A stretch of DNA of 64,000 nucleotides from Martinezella hainanensis. Lineage in GTDB: Bacteria; Pseudomonadota; Alphaproteobacteria; Rhizobiales; Rhizobiaceae. Each line of letters begins with the position of its first letter. Within the stretch, counting starts at the first letter, position 1. Made by a program: the position numbers and the translations under genes. The stretch is from positions 248,001 to 312,000 of the forward strand of contig NZ_FMAC01000007.1 of NCBI RefSeq assembly GCF_900094555.1. The letters are read 5' to 3'. The notes under the pieces are model-generated. The model ran no database searches, was not told the origin of the DNA, and saw only the letters and a list, made by a program, of their open reading frames with translations. Below, piece after piece: positions 16,148 to 25,900 of this stretch.

Positions 16148-16819
16148 TCAAACCATAGTTGTGTCGAAGCAGGATTCGTCGAAGTCGACGAGATCGGCTA
16201 GACGCGGCCGATCGAGAAAGGCGACAATACCATTGCGGAAGGACAGGAGCCCCGCTTCACGCATGTCCCTGAGGACGCGGTTGATGTGTACGGTCGACAG
16301 GCCGACCGCGTCACCAATGTCCGCCTGTGTCAAAGGACAATCGAAGTATTCTGCGTTTGCATAGTCCCGCGAGGTGCCGATGCGTGCCCCGAGTTCAAGC
16401 AGCAGGTAGCCGGTTTTCTCCAGAGCATCGCGGCGCCCTATATTGGCAAGCCTCTCCGACATGCGCGCCTGGTGCCGTACCAGCTCGGCAATGACGATAC
16501 GATAGAAAAACGTTGGTGCTTCGATCTTCGGCAGAGAGGTGAAGTCCGGGAAAACCATCACCGTGACATTGGTGATCGCCCGCACGGTCTCGCGTGAAAG
16601 CGCCGTCAAGGATGTCGAAATCATATCGCCGCGCAGCACGAATTCCGTCATGAAGCGCGTGCCATTCGGCAGCATCTTGCTGCACGAGGCCCACCCATCA
16701 AGCACAAAGAGAAGGCGCGGCGTATCGTTGTCGTAGTCGCAGATCGCACTACCTGCAACGAAGGTCCGCGCTACGCCACCGAGGCTGCGAATATGCTCAA
16801 TTGAAAGCTGCGCTGCCAT
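16148..16819 (-). CDS. Crp/Fnr-family transcriptional regulator
   Basis: A 223-aa protein with an N-terminal cyclic-nucleotide-binding-fold domain (about 1-125: LLFVLDGWASCSKMLPNGTR, then DMISTSL in the position of the cap/ligand loop). A C-terminal HTH_Crp follows (about 150-215: LTQADIGDAVGLSTVHINRV, then LRDMREAGLL). No N-terminal cysteines for an iron-sulfur cluster are visible, so it is not a classical Fnr oxygen sensor. Whether cNMP is bound is unclear because the phosphate-binding Arg region is not conserved in a way I can recognise. GAGGGG lies 8 bases before the ATG at 16819; an upstream ATG at 16846 lacks a site. The gene lies between the EPS and curli loci. Confidence 0.87.
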   Translation of the reverse strand: MAAQLSIEHIRSLGGVARTFVAGSAICDYDNDTPRLLFVLDGWASCSKMLPNGTRFMTEFVLRGDMISTSLTALSRETVRAITNVTVMVFPDFTSLPKIEAPTFFYRIVIAELVRHQARMSERLANIGRRDALEKTGYLLLELGARIGTSRDYANAEYFDCPLTQADIGDAVGLSTVHINRVLRDMREAGLLSFRNGIVAFLDRPRLADLVDFDESCFDTTMV

Positions 16820-17072
16820 GCCGTCATCCCCTCGGACGAAAAGCATATTTCGAATGCTCTGTGGGTCATTCGAAAATATATTTTTCGTGAGTTCCAAGTA
16901 TTTAATACCATAGAAAATCCACGATGTCTTTATTGCAAATCGATATCTGTTGTTCCTCGAATTTTTACCGCCACAGCGGCACAAACTTTGCCGTTTTTAT
17001 GTATATTTTTGAGTATTTCCGTCAGTATCACAAATTCTATACTAAGAGTCTCTTGTATCGTTCTGCGTGCAG

Positions 17073-18293
17073 CTATATTCGCGACATAGCGCATTGGTCG
17101 AGCTCGACCAGATGCCGCCGCATGTTCGAGATTCCGGCGCGGGCTTCCGAAATCGTATCGTGATGGCGGCGCGCCTCTATCCCCTCCTGCTGTGCTGCTT
17201 TCAGCAACAGGGCGACATGCTTGGGCGGCGGCGATGCACCCTTTATGAAGTAGGTTTCGCGGCCGACGGAATTGAAGAAACCTTCGACCTTCTTGTCCCA
17301 GCCCAGGCCAACATGCGGAATTCCGAGCGCATATGCGGCAATGCATGCGTGTAATCTGTGCGCCAGCACCACATCGAGCGACTGGATGGTCTGGATGAGA
17401 TCGATCGGAAGCCGCGGGCGCCTGGAAATATCAAGGGTGCCGGACGTGACCATGCGATGCTTGGCAACCGAAGCGCGGATACGCTCGGCAAAGGCTTGAT
17501 CCTCTTTGGCCCCATTGCAGAACAGGACCACATGGTGGCCATCATCCAGGAGAAGCTCGGTCAGATCCCTGTACGCCTCGATATCGGCAAAGGGAATACC
17601 ATCGGCATGAACGGCACCATGCCGATGCAGGACGATGGGATCGGTGACGCATAGACCTATGGTCAAAGGGCCTTTGGATGGAGCGCGCGCGCCTCCATGC
17701 CCCGGCAAGGCCTGGATCAGCAGTCCGGGATCACGTACGATCTTCGCAGCAGGCCCATCTGGAAAGTGCTCGCGCCAGGTATCCTGCGCAAAGCCGTCGC
17801 GCACCGAAAGATGAACAAGGCGCGCCTGCTTCAATCGGGCAAAGAGACGGTATGCGGGCTCCGACCAATGGCCGCCGACACCAACCGCATAGATCGCCAG
17901 CGGCCGATCGTACCGCACGACACAATCAAGCACCGCACCGATCTTCAGCGGAAAATTGAGGTCGTCGTCCTGAAACAGGTTCCCGCCACCGATCACAACG
18001 GCATCGGCAACCGCAACCTTCTCTTCCCATTGTCCGCGAAGCGCGCGCAACCTGCGCTCCAGCACTGCGCGAACAAGCCGTCGACGGGCACCTGCGGGCA
18101 ATCGATGGAGCAATCCCAGTACGAGCCGCCTGCGGCCGCCATGGCCCGTCGCGAAGGCCTGTCGCCCGGCAAGGTCGATCGTCTCCACTTCGATCTCATC
18201 CCTGCCGCTCGCCAGGCCGGATTCGACGCATTCCGCAAGCAGCCCGTCGCCGAGGTTTTCGCTGTATTTGACGTTGAAGACGACGATCCTCAT
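17073..18293 (-). CDS. Polysaccharide pyruvyl transferase family protein
   Basis: A 406-aa protein of the PS_pyruv_trans (CsaB/WcaK/ExoV) family, predicted to transfer pyruvate from PEP to a sugar of the repeat unit as a ketal. Visible features: N-terminal MRIVVFNVKYSENLGDGLLA, the VIGGGNLFQDDDLNFPLKIG core, the VHLSVRDGFAQ segment, and the C-terminal LAHRLHACIAAYALGIPHVG motif (conserved HRLH). The cytoplasm is the site of action, on lipid-linked intermediates. Its ATG overlaps the polymerase stop as ATGA, so the two are coupled. Pyruvylation adds negative charge, as in succinoglycan. Confidence 0.87.
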   Translation of the reverse strand: MRIVVFNVKYSENLGDGLLAECVESGLASGRDEIEVETIDLAGRQAFATGHGGRRRLVLGLLHRLPAGARRRLVRAVLERRLRALRGQWEEKVAVADAVVIGGGNLFQDDDLNFPLKIGAVLDCVVRYDRPLAIYAVGVGGHWSEPAYRLFARLKQARLVHLSVRDGFAQDTWREHFPDGPAAKIVRDPGLLIQALPGHGGARAPSKGPLTIGLCVTDPIVLHRHGAVHADGIPFADIEAYRDLTELLLDDGHHVVLFCNGAKEDQAFAERIRASVAKHRMVTSGTLDISRRPRLPIDLIQTIQSLDVVLAHRLHACIAAYALGIPHVGLGWDKKVEGFFNSVGRETYFIKGASPPPKHVALLLKAAQQEGIEARRHHDTISEARAGISNMRRHLVELDQCAMSRI

Positions 18294-19714
18294 CGCAGCT
18301 CTCCGACCGTACCCAACTGCGGACTGTAGTCGCTCCGGATCTGCCGCGCTCCGACACTGAACGCGGAAATGCTGCCTGCGAGGATGTAGAACATCAACCC
18401 GAGATCATACACCGTGCCGGACGTGGCCGCAGAAACGAGAACCGTGATGATCCCGGCCTTGGCGGCGCGCAGAACCGCTGCGGTTTCCAGCGATGGTGAA
18501 TGCAGATCGCGCATGTCGGCCATAAGAAGCCGAGCGACAAATATTGCAAAGAGCAGCGTGCCGAAGACGCCGATATTGGACAGCAGCACCAGACCGAAGC
18601 TCGATGCCCGAGCGCTCCCAAGGCCGGCACCGAAGCCGCTGGTGTCCAGAAACGCCTGGTAAGCCATGGCATTCCACATGAAACGCTCGCGCCCCGACTG
18701 GCTATCAGCCTTCGAAAAGAGCATCTCGTCCAGAAAATCATGCAAATTACGCGCGAGATCCGGCATGACGATGAGAACGAAGAAGATGACGAGAGGCATG
18801 CTCGCCAGAATGGACACGATCAGAACGGGCCGGCCCGCGCCAGGCTCGCGACGGGAGGCCAGGAATGACTGCAGGCTAAGGATCGGCAGGATTGCGGCGA
18901 GACCGACAAGTGCGGTCGCCGACGTCGATAGAATCAGCGCGACCAGCAGCAGACCTGCCAAAGTGCCGGTAACCTTCGAACGGATGCCTCCAAGCCAGAG
19001 GCTGGTGACGATGGCAAAGAGCACGAGCGTGAAATCGGCGAAGGCCGAAGCCTCTGGAAAAGTTCCCGAAATGCGTTTCAATCCGCCCTTTTCGGCATTG
19101 GTCAGGAGTGCGTAATTGGCTGTCCGCACGAAACTCAGCAGAAAGTCTGTATGGGTGAAATGGGTCACTATATCAGCGAGCGCGAAGCCGAGGTTGACAC
19201 CGACAACGACCAGCATGCCATTGATGAAGGCCGAAGGAGTACCCTGACGCCGAAAGAAGGCAAAGGTTGTAATGAAACAAATGAGGCCGCCCACGGCATA
19301 GACCGATTGAGTGATATTGTTGGACGAAAAGCGCAGCGGCACCAACGCAATCAGGCTGCGTGCGCCGATCGATCGTTCAACCATCATCGTCTGCGTCATC
19401 CCCTGGAACATGCGCGGGAAGAAAATCGCCGTAAAGATGCCAAAAGCCGTCAGCAGCAGCAGGAAGAAACCTGGACGCCACGGAACCAGGGCGCCGAGGA
19501 ACGGTCCCTCACCATAGGCTGCAAACAGCCGTGCGGCGAAGAATATCAGAAACAGGCTCGGCACGAGTACCGATGCACCGCCAAGTCCGGGTATGCTGAA
19601 GGCTGCCGCTGCACCGAATACCGTCGACAAGACCATGATAATGAACGACCATCGCACAGGCGCGGTCAGCGCAACAACTCCTACAATCAGCGTCACGAGC
19701 CCCATGGCATTCAT
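18290..19714 (-). CDS. Wzy-like O-antigen/EPS polymerase
   Basis: A 474-aa polytopic inner-membrane protein with about 11-12 hydrophobic helices and one large periplasmic loop around residues 270-360, including MLFSKADSQSGRERFMWNAM. The GRxxxW-type motif (SGRERFMW) is typical of the Wzy_C/O-antigen-ligase family, which polymerises undecaprenol-linked repeat units. I prefer the ATG at 19714 to the in-frame TTG at 19723. It is coupled to the pyruvyltransferase and divergent from the GH16 gene. The family is poorly conserved, so ligase activity cannot be excluded, but the Wzx/Wzc/ExoY context favours polymerase. Confidence 0.82.
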   Translation of the reverse strand: MNAMGLVTLIVGVVALTAPVRWSFIIMVLSTVFGAAAAFSIPGLGGASVLVPSLFLIFFAARLFAAYGEGPFLGALVPWRPGFFLLLLTAFGIFTAIFFPRMFQGMTQTMMVERSIGARSLIALVPLRFSSNNITQSVYAVGGLICFITTFAFFRRQGTPSAFINGMLVVVGVNLGFALADIVTHFTHTDFLLSFVRTANYALLTNAEKGGLKRISGTFPEASAFADFTLVLFAIVTSLWLGGIRSKVTGTLAGLLLVALILSTSATALVGLAAILPILSLQSFLASRREPGAGRPVLIVSILASMPLVIFFVLIVMPDLARNLHDFLDEMLFSKADSQSGRERFMWNAMAYQAFLDTSGFGAGLGSARASSFGLVLLSNIGVFGTLLFAIFVARLLMADMRDLHSPSLETAAVLRAAKAGIITVLVSAATSGTVYDLGLMFYILAGSISAFSVGARQIRSDYSPQLGTVGELR

Positions 19715-19900
19715 GTCTGGCAATCCGGTTGTTCTGCCTCAATGTTGCCGCAAGCTATCACGGCGCCATGCAACTGTATTTCCGCCTTGCCTAAGCCTTT
19801 TGGTGGACGCCCTGGCCGAAATACGTTCTATACCGCAGAAATTGTACCGTTCATGCTTATGTGCATGGATCAGTTATCGCCGATATCTAATGTTCGATGC

Positions 19901-20707
19901 ATGAGCAACCGCCGCGTGTTTCTTCACGCATCCATTGCGGCTGCTCTCGTTTCGATCATGGATATAGGAATTGCTCACGCCGGTGATACCGGCGATACGC
20001 TCGATGTCAGCAGCATGACACTCACCTTCGAGGACGCTTTCAACGATCTCAGCATCTCTGCCTGGGGTCCTGGTACCCGCTGGATTTCCCACACACCATG
20101 GAATGGCGACTTTGGTGGCGCCCGTTTCTCGGATCCGAGCGGCGACTTCCCCTTCGCAATACAGGATGGGATGTTGCGCATTACTGCTGCCCGCGACGGC
20201 AAAGGTCTATGGCGCTCCGGCTTGATCGCCTCGGTCGATGAGCATGGAAATGGCTTTTCTCAGCAATATGGCTACTTCGAGATGCGGGCACGATTGCCGG
20301 ATGGCCCGGGTGTCTGGCCAGCCTTCTGGCTTATCGGCAAGGATCGCTCAAAGGCTACCTCAGAGATAGACGTCATCGAGTATTATGGTGACAAGCCCGG
20401 TGCCTACTCTTCGACGGTACACGTCTGGCATCGGGACGGGCGGCACGATTCTGCCTTTTCCCGCATCAATGTGTTCGCCACTGCAAACCCCGCTGATTTG
20501 CACACCTATGGCGTGAAGATCGATTCCGATTTCATCCGCATGTATTTCGACGGCAATCTTGTCTGGAAAACCAAGATCCCGCCGGAACATCGCCAGCCGA
20601 TGTATATGCTCATCGACCTTGGTATCGTCGACGGCATATCCAAGATGGCTGCGGCCGACCCATCCTTCATGTTCGTTGATTACGTCAGAGCCTATCAGTT
20701 CAGATAG
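19901..20707 (+). CDS. GH16-family secreted beta-glycanase (ExoK-like)
   Basis: A 268-aa secreted glycoside hydrolase of family 16. The catalytic signature EIDVIE lies at residues 155-160 (E155 nucleophile, D157, E160 acid/base), preceded by WPAFWLIGKDRS and followed by the usual HVWHRDGRHD and YGVKIDSDFIRMYFDG strands. The N-terminus SNRRVFLHASIAAALV resembles a twin-arginine (RRxFL) signal with cleavage after AHA. Rhizobial ExoK/ExsH-type members trim nascent exopolysaccharide. The much longer upstream frame is antisense to the polymerase gene and I excluded it. No strong ribosome site is seen at 19901. Confidence 0.88.
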   Translation: MSNRRVFLHASIAAALVSIMDIGIAHAGDTGDTLDVSSMTLTFEDAFNDLSISAWGPGTRWISHTPWNGDFGGARFSDPSGDFPFAIQDGMLRITAARDGKGLWRSGLIASVDEHGNGFSQQYGYFEMRARLPDGPGVWPAFWLIGKDRSKATSEIDVIEYYGDKPGAYSSTVHVWHRDGRHDSAFSRINVFATANPADLHTYGVKIDSDFIRMYFDGNLVWKTKIPPEHRQPMYMLIDLGIVDGISKMAAADPSFMFVDYVRAYQFR

Positions 20708-21002
20708 CCTCCTGATCATCCAGCCATCCGACAATTTCTTCCCAAACTGCACGCTGCCACGTGACCATCAACCGACCAGCAGGATCGGCGTTGCGCATAA
20801 TGCTTTCGGCCGCGTTATGACCGCCATGGCGGACCTCTCCGACAAAATGGCTACGCGCCCCTATGACTTACGACTTTCGGTGGTGCGGACAATCATCCCA
20901 ATGACCAGCTGGTGCTTTTGCTCCAGCGTGAAATTCTGCGGTCGACGATGAAGCATTTCGCAACATGCCGTCATCCATCGCAGGACAACCCGGAGAGCGA
21001 TA
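20708..21002. promoter_or_regulatory. Probable promoter region of the NRPS-PKS operon
   Basis: A 295-bp non-coding interval lies before the first NRPS gene. No recognisable ORF, RNA or strong palindrome is present, and the NRPS ATG at 21003 has only a weak upstream GGAGAG-like site (20994-20999). Confidence 0.35.
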
Positions 21003-22916
21003 ATGATTGACCGCGAGGCGCAGGCAGACGCAATTGGCGCAGCAAGCATGCATTACGATCGCAATCTTTGCCTTCATCAAATGCTGCGCGAACAAGCTAG
21101 AGCAGTACCGGAGGCAACAGCTCTTGTCTCCGGCGACACCCATATCAACTATCGTGACCTTGATCGCATATCCGATGCGCTGGCCTTGCATCTGATAAAG
21201 GTGGGCGTGCACAAGGCCGATATCGTCGGCCTCTTTCTACCGCGCAGCGTCAATGCGATCATTTGCACCCTGGCCATACTGAAGGCCGGTGGCGCCTATC
21301 TCCCGCTCGATCCAGCCTTTCCCGTGGAACATCTCGACTTCGTTATCGCAGAATGTGCTCCCAAGGTCATTTTCGTCGATAATGCCCATGGCGAGAAGCT
21401 TGCCAGCGTGCCGAGCATGAACGGCAGGGTCATCGAAGCGGATGCCATTATCGCAGAAATGGCGCATCGGCCTGGCGCTGCGATGCCGGCAATAGACATA
21501 ACGGGCGGCGATCTTGCCTATATCATGTATACGTCCGGCTCGACCGGGCGGCCCAAGGGAACGATGATCTGCCATCGCAGCATTTCGCGGGTCGTTCTCG
21601 ATCAAAACTATGTCGAATTCAGCCGCAATGACGTCGTCCTGCATACGGCCACCATCTCCTTCGACGCATCGACGCTCGAAATCTGGGGTGCGCTTCTCAA
21701 TGGCAGCATCTTGGCAGTCATGCCTGATACCGATTTCTCGATTTCACGCCTGTCCGATTTCATGCAGGAGACAGGCGTCACTATCGCCTTCCTGACGACA
21801 GGGCTGTTCAATCTCTTCGCCGATCATGCCCGCTCATCCCTGCCGAAACTTCGTCATATCCTCTTCGGAGGCGACGTCGGTTCGGCCGTTCACGCCCGCC
21901 GCTTTCTGGAGCATCATCCCGGCTGCAGGCTCACCAACGCCTATGGGCCGACCGAAACGACAGTCTTTGCCACCGCCTTTCAGGTTCTGCCGAGTTTTTC
22001 GGGCACCGAGCTGCCGATCGGCAAGGCGATCGCCCATACCGGAATCGCTGTATTGGACGAGGAGTTGCGTGTCGTTCCACCCGGCATTGAAGGTCAATTG
22101 GCGATATCGGGTGACGGTCTCGCTATCGGCTATTTCAAGCGGCCGGAACTGACGGAACAGAAATTCGTCACCGTCGAAACCAAGGATGGCGCAACACGCT
22201 TCTATCTGACGGGTGACGTGGCCTGCCTGAAGCCGGACGGCACCGTCACCTTCAAGGGACGCCGCGATCGGCAGATCAAGATCAACGGCAAGCGGATAGA
22301 GCTCGATGAAATCGAGGCCGCGCTCCGCCGCGACCCACGCCTTGCCGACGGCATCGTGCTTTGCCACATACAGGGCGAGAACCTCAAACGCATCGTGGCC
22401 TATCTATGCCCGAAGGAAAGCCATGTGGGCGCGGGCGCCGATCTGGTGCAAGGTGTCATGGCGACGCTGCGCGCGGCTCTTCCCGCCTATATGATCCCGA
22501 ATGCCACAGTCATCGTTGACGCCTTCCCGCTGACGCCGGCCGGTAAAGTCGATCGTTCGAAGTTGCTGCCTCCTCCGGTCGAAAGCCAGACAAAGCCGGC
22601 AGACATCAGGAGCCGGACCGAGGAACTGCTGACGGCCCTATGGCAAGAGGCATTGGCGCTCGAAGGCGTCGATCTCGACCGGAACTTCTTCGATCTTGGC
22701 GGCACGTCCCTTCAGCTGATGGAAATTCATGCCGGTCTCGAAGAAGCACTCGGCCATGCGATCGATGTGGTTGCGTTGCTGCGTCATCCGACAATTCGTG
22801 AACTGGCGCTTCATCTGGATGGTCGCACATCCGGCCCGACCCGCATTGCCGCCGCGGCTCAGCGTGCGGCGTTGCAGAAGAAGGCGATCTCTCATATCCG
22901 CAGGAGCTCCTTATGA
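21003..22916 (+). CDS. NRPS loading module, A-PCP
   Basis: A 637-aa stand-alone adenylation-thiolation protein. A-domain (about 25-520) core motifs: YIMYTSGSTGRPKG (A3), NAYGPTETT (A5), YLTGD (A7), GRRDRQIKINGKRIELDEIE (A8) and LTPAGKVDR (A10, catalytic Lys). PCP (about 540-610): DLGGTSLQ with S569 as the phosphopantetheine site. My hand alignment to GrsA gives the pocket residues D-A-L-F-L-G-A-V-F-K. Asp235 indicates an alpha-amino acid and the rest suggests a hydrophobic, perhaps branched, side chain. There is no condensation domain, so this protein presumably starts the assembly line. Its stop overlaps the next start as ATGA. Confidence 0.93.
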   Translation: MIDREAQADAIGAASMHYDRNLCLHQMLREQARAVPEATALVSGDTHINYRDLDRISDALALHLIKVGVHKADIVGLFLPRSVNAIICTLAILKAGGAYLPLDPAFPVEHLDFVIAECAPKVIFVDNAHGEKLASVPSMNGRVIEADAIIAEMAHRPGAAMPAIDITGGDLAYIMYTSGSTGRPKGTMICHRSISRVVLDQNYVEFSRNDVVLHTATISFDASTLEIWGALLNGSILAVMPDTDFSISRLSDFMQETGVTIAFLTTGLFNLFADHARSSLPKLRHILFGGDVGSAVHARRFLEHHPGCRLTNAYGPTETTVFATAFQVLPSFSGTELPIGKAIAHTGIAVLDEELRVVPPGIEGQLAISGDGLAIGYFKRPELTEQKFVTVETKDGATRFYLTGDVACLKPDGTVTFKGRRDRQIKINGKRIELDEIEAALRRDPRLADGIVLCHIQGENLKRIVAYLCPKESHVGAGADLVQGVMATLRAALPAYMIPNATVIVDAFPLTPAGKVDRSKLLPPPVESQTKPADIRSRTEELLTALWQEALALEGVDLDRNFFDLGGTSLQLMEIHAGLEEALGHAIDVVALLRHPTIRELALHLDGRTSGPTRIAAAAQRAALQKKAISHIRRSSL

Positions 22917-25900
22917 AAGGGAATCACCAGGAGAATGGCAAGCAGCGTGATTTCGAAGACAATGAGGAGCTGAGCGAGCAAACTTCCGGGCACATCGCCA
23001 TTGTCGGCATGTCCGGTCGCTTTCCCGGCGCGCCCTCAGTGCAGGCGCTGTGGCAGCTGGTGCTTGAAGGTAAAAGCGCCTTTTCGCTCTTCTCGCCAGA
23101 GGAGATCGAAGACGCGTTTACCGACGAGGAACGGGCGCAGCCGAATTATGTCGCCGCGAGGCCCCATCTCGATGGTGCGGACATGTTCGACGCCGAGTTC
23201 TTCGGCATGTTTCCGCGCGAGGCTGCTGTTACCGACCCGCAGCACCGGATCTTCCTCGAAATATGCTGGGAAGCCCTCGAAGACGGCGGTTACGATCCAC
23301 AGCGCTATGCCGGTCTGATCGGGGTTTTCGCCGGCTCCTCCATGCCGACCTATCTGATCAACAATGTTCTGCACGATCGCGCCAAGGCGGAAGAATTCAC
23401 ATCGAACTACCAGATCGGCTGCTTCCATGAGCTTGTCGGCGCGCTCAACGACACGCTGGCGACCCGCGTCGCCTATAAATTCAACCTGCGCGGTCCGGCT
23501 TTCACCTTGCAATCCGCCTGCTCAACCTCGCTCCTCGCGGTTTCTCAGGCATGCCAGAACCTGCTGACCTATAGTTGCGACATGGCTCTGGCCGGCGGCA
23601 TTTCCGTTACCATTCCGCAAAAACGAGGCTATATCTACCAGGAAGGCGGCATGGCCTCGCCCGACGGAACCTGCCGGCCGTTCGATGCCAACGCCGCCGG
23701 CACGGTGTTTGCCAGCGGAGCGGGCGTCGTCCTCCTGAAGCGGTATGAAGATGCGCTCAAGGATGGCGATCACATCTATGCGGTCATTCGCGGCTACGGC
23801 ATCAACAATGACGGCAGCGACAAGGTCGGCTTCACGGCGCCGAGTGTAGAAGGCCAGGCCGAAGCAATCGCGACGGCTCTCGCCAATGCCGCCGTCGATC
23901 CCTCGACCATCGGTTATATCGAATGCCATGGCACGGCGACACCGCTCGGCGACCCCATCGAATTCAACGGATTGACGCGCGCCTTCGCGCAGGATGCGCC
24001 GGGCTCGGCCAATTGCGCGCTTGGGTCGGTCAAAGGCACGATCGGCCATACGGACGCGGCAGCCGGCGTGACAGGCCTCATCAAGACGGCGCTGGCCTTG
24101 CGCTGCGCAAAGATCCCGCCGATGCCCAACTATCACCAGCCAAATCCGCGCATCGATCTTGAGAAAAGCCCCTTCTACATTCCGGAAACAGCAATCGAGT
24201 GGCCACAGGGACAGGAGCCGCGAAGAGCGGGGGTCAGCGCTTTCGGCGTAGGCGGAACAAATGTTCACGTCGTTTTGGAGGAGCCCCCCTACCAACCGGC
24301 TAAGTCGAAAGAGGTAGAAGGGCATTATATTCTCCCCCTTTCGGCCCGCAACAAGCAGGCGCTCGCCGAGATGCGCACCAATCTGAGCAATCATCTCGCC
24401 GAAAACCCGAAGCTTGCGATGGCGCAGCTGGCTCACACGCTTCAAACCGGACGACGCGAGTTCAACCACCGGCTGGCCGTCGCCGCCGAAAATATCGAGG
24501 AAGCGATCCTCAAGCTGACGACGGAGAGCTACCAGCCTCTCGTCGCCGCCGATCAGCCGTCGGTCGCCTTCATGTTTCCCGGCCAAGGCGCGCAATATGT
24601 CGGCATGGGTGCCGGGCTTTACCGCTCGGAACCGGAGTTTGCCCGCTGGATCGACCGCGGTTCCGAGCTTTTGAAGATGACGCTCGGGCTCGACCTGCGC
24701 GACTACATCTGCCACATCGGCCCAGCGACGCAAGCCATCGCCGACGAGCAGCGTGAAACCCGCATCGCCCAGCCCTGCCTCTATCTTGTCGAATATGCGC
24801 TTGCCCGATTGTGGCTCAGCCGCGGCGTCAAGCCGTATGCCATGATCGGTCACAGCGTTGGCGAATTTGTTGCCGCTACGCTCGCCAACGTCATTTCGTT
24901 CGAAGATGGCCTGCGTCTTGTGGCAAATCGCGGGCGGTTGATGCAGCATCAGCCGCAAGGGGCGATGGTCTCCGTTCGCGCCGATGCCGCAACGACCACC
25001 TCGTATCTGCGAGGTGAGGTGGAGATCGCCGCGATCAATGCCCCGAAACTTTGCGTCATCTCCGGCCCCTTTGCCGATATCGAGACGGTTTGCGCAGCAC
25101 TTTCGGAAGCTGAGATCGCCTTCAGCCGGTTGCACACATCGCACGCGTTCCATTCCGCGATGATGAACGATGCGGCTCTAGCCCTACGCCAGGAGACGGA
25201 GAAGGTCACCTACGGTACGGCCACCATCCCCTTCATCTCCGGCGTCACGGGCGATTGGCAGACCGCCGAATTGGCAACATCCCCGGATTACTGGGCCATG
25301 CATTGCCGCGACGCCGTTCGCTTTGCCGACGGGCTTGCTACGCTCTGCCGCGACCGCAAACCGGTTCTTCTCGAAGTGGGACCAGGCCGCACACTGTCGG
25401 TCTTTGCCGCACAGACGATCGCACGAGACAGTCTTGCCGCGGTCGTACAAAGCCTGCCCGAACACGATCGGGCATCCGCCGCTGCAGCAACTCTTGCAGA
25501 GGCTCATGGCAAGCTATGGATGGCAGGGTGCCGCCTCAATTGGCCGGCTCTTCCATCGTCGGCCCAGCATCGGCTGTCCCTGCCGACCTATCCATTCCAG
25601 CGGCAGCGCCACTGGATCGATGCCCCGCCATCCGCGCGCCGTGCATCGACCAAGCACATCGATGCCGAAACAGACAGCCGGCCAGTGGCCGAACCCCTTG
25701 TCTCTGACGTCAACCTTACCGGGGAGAATCGAGCAATGAATGTTGCAGCAACCATTCCCACCTCCAACCGTCTGCCGCAATTGGAAACGGCTCTTCTGAC
25801 CTTGCTCAGCGACATGTCGGGCGAAACGCTCGGACCGGACGAGCGGGCAGCAACCTTCCTGGAACTTGGCTTCGATTCCCTCTTCGTCGGCCAGTTTGCG

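Noticed and set aside
19151..19900. 250-codon N-terminal extension of the GH16 frame
   Set aside because: It is antisense to the polymerase gene; the signal peptide at 19901 marks the real start.
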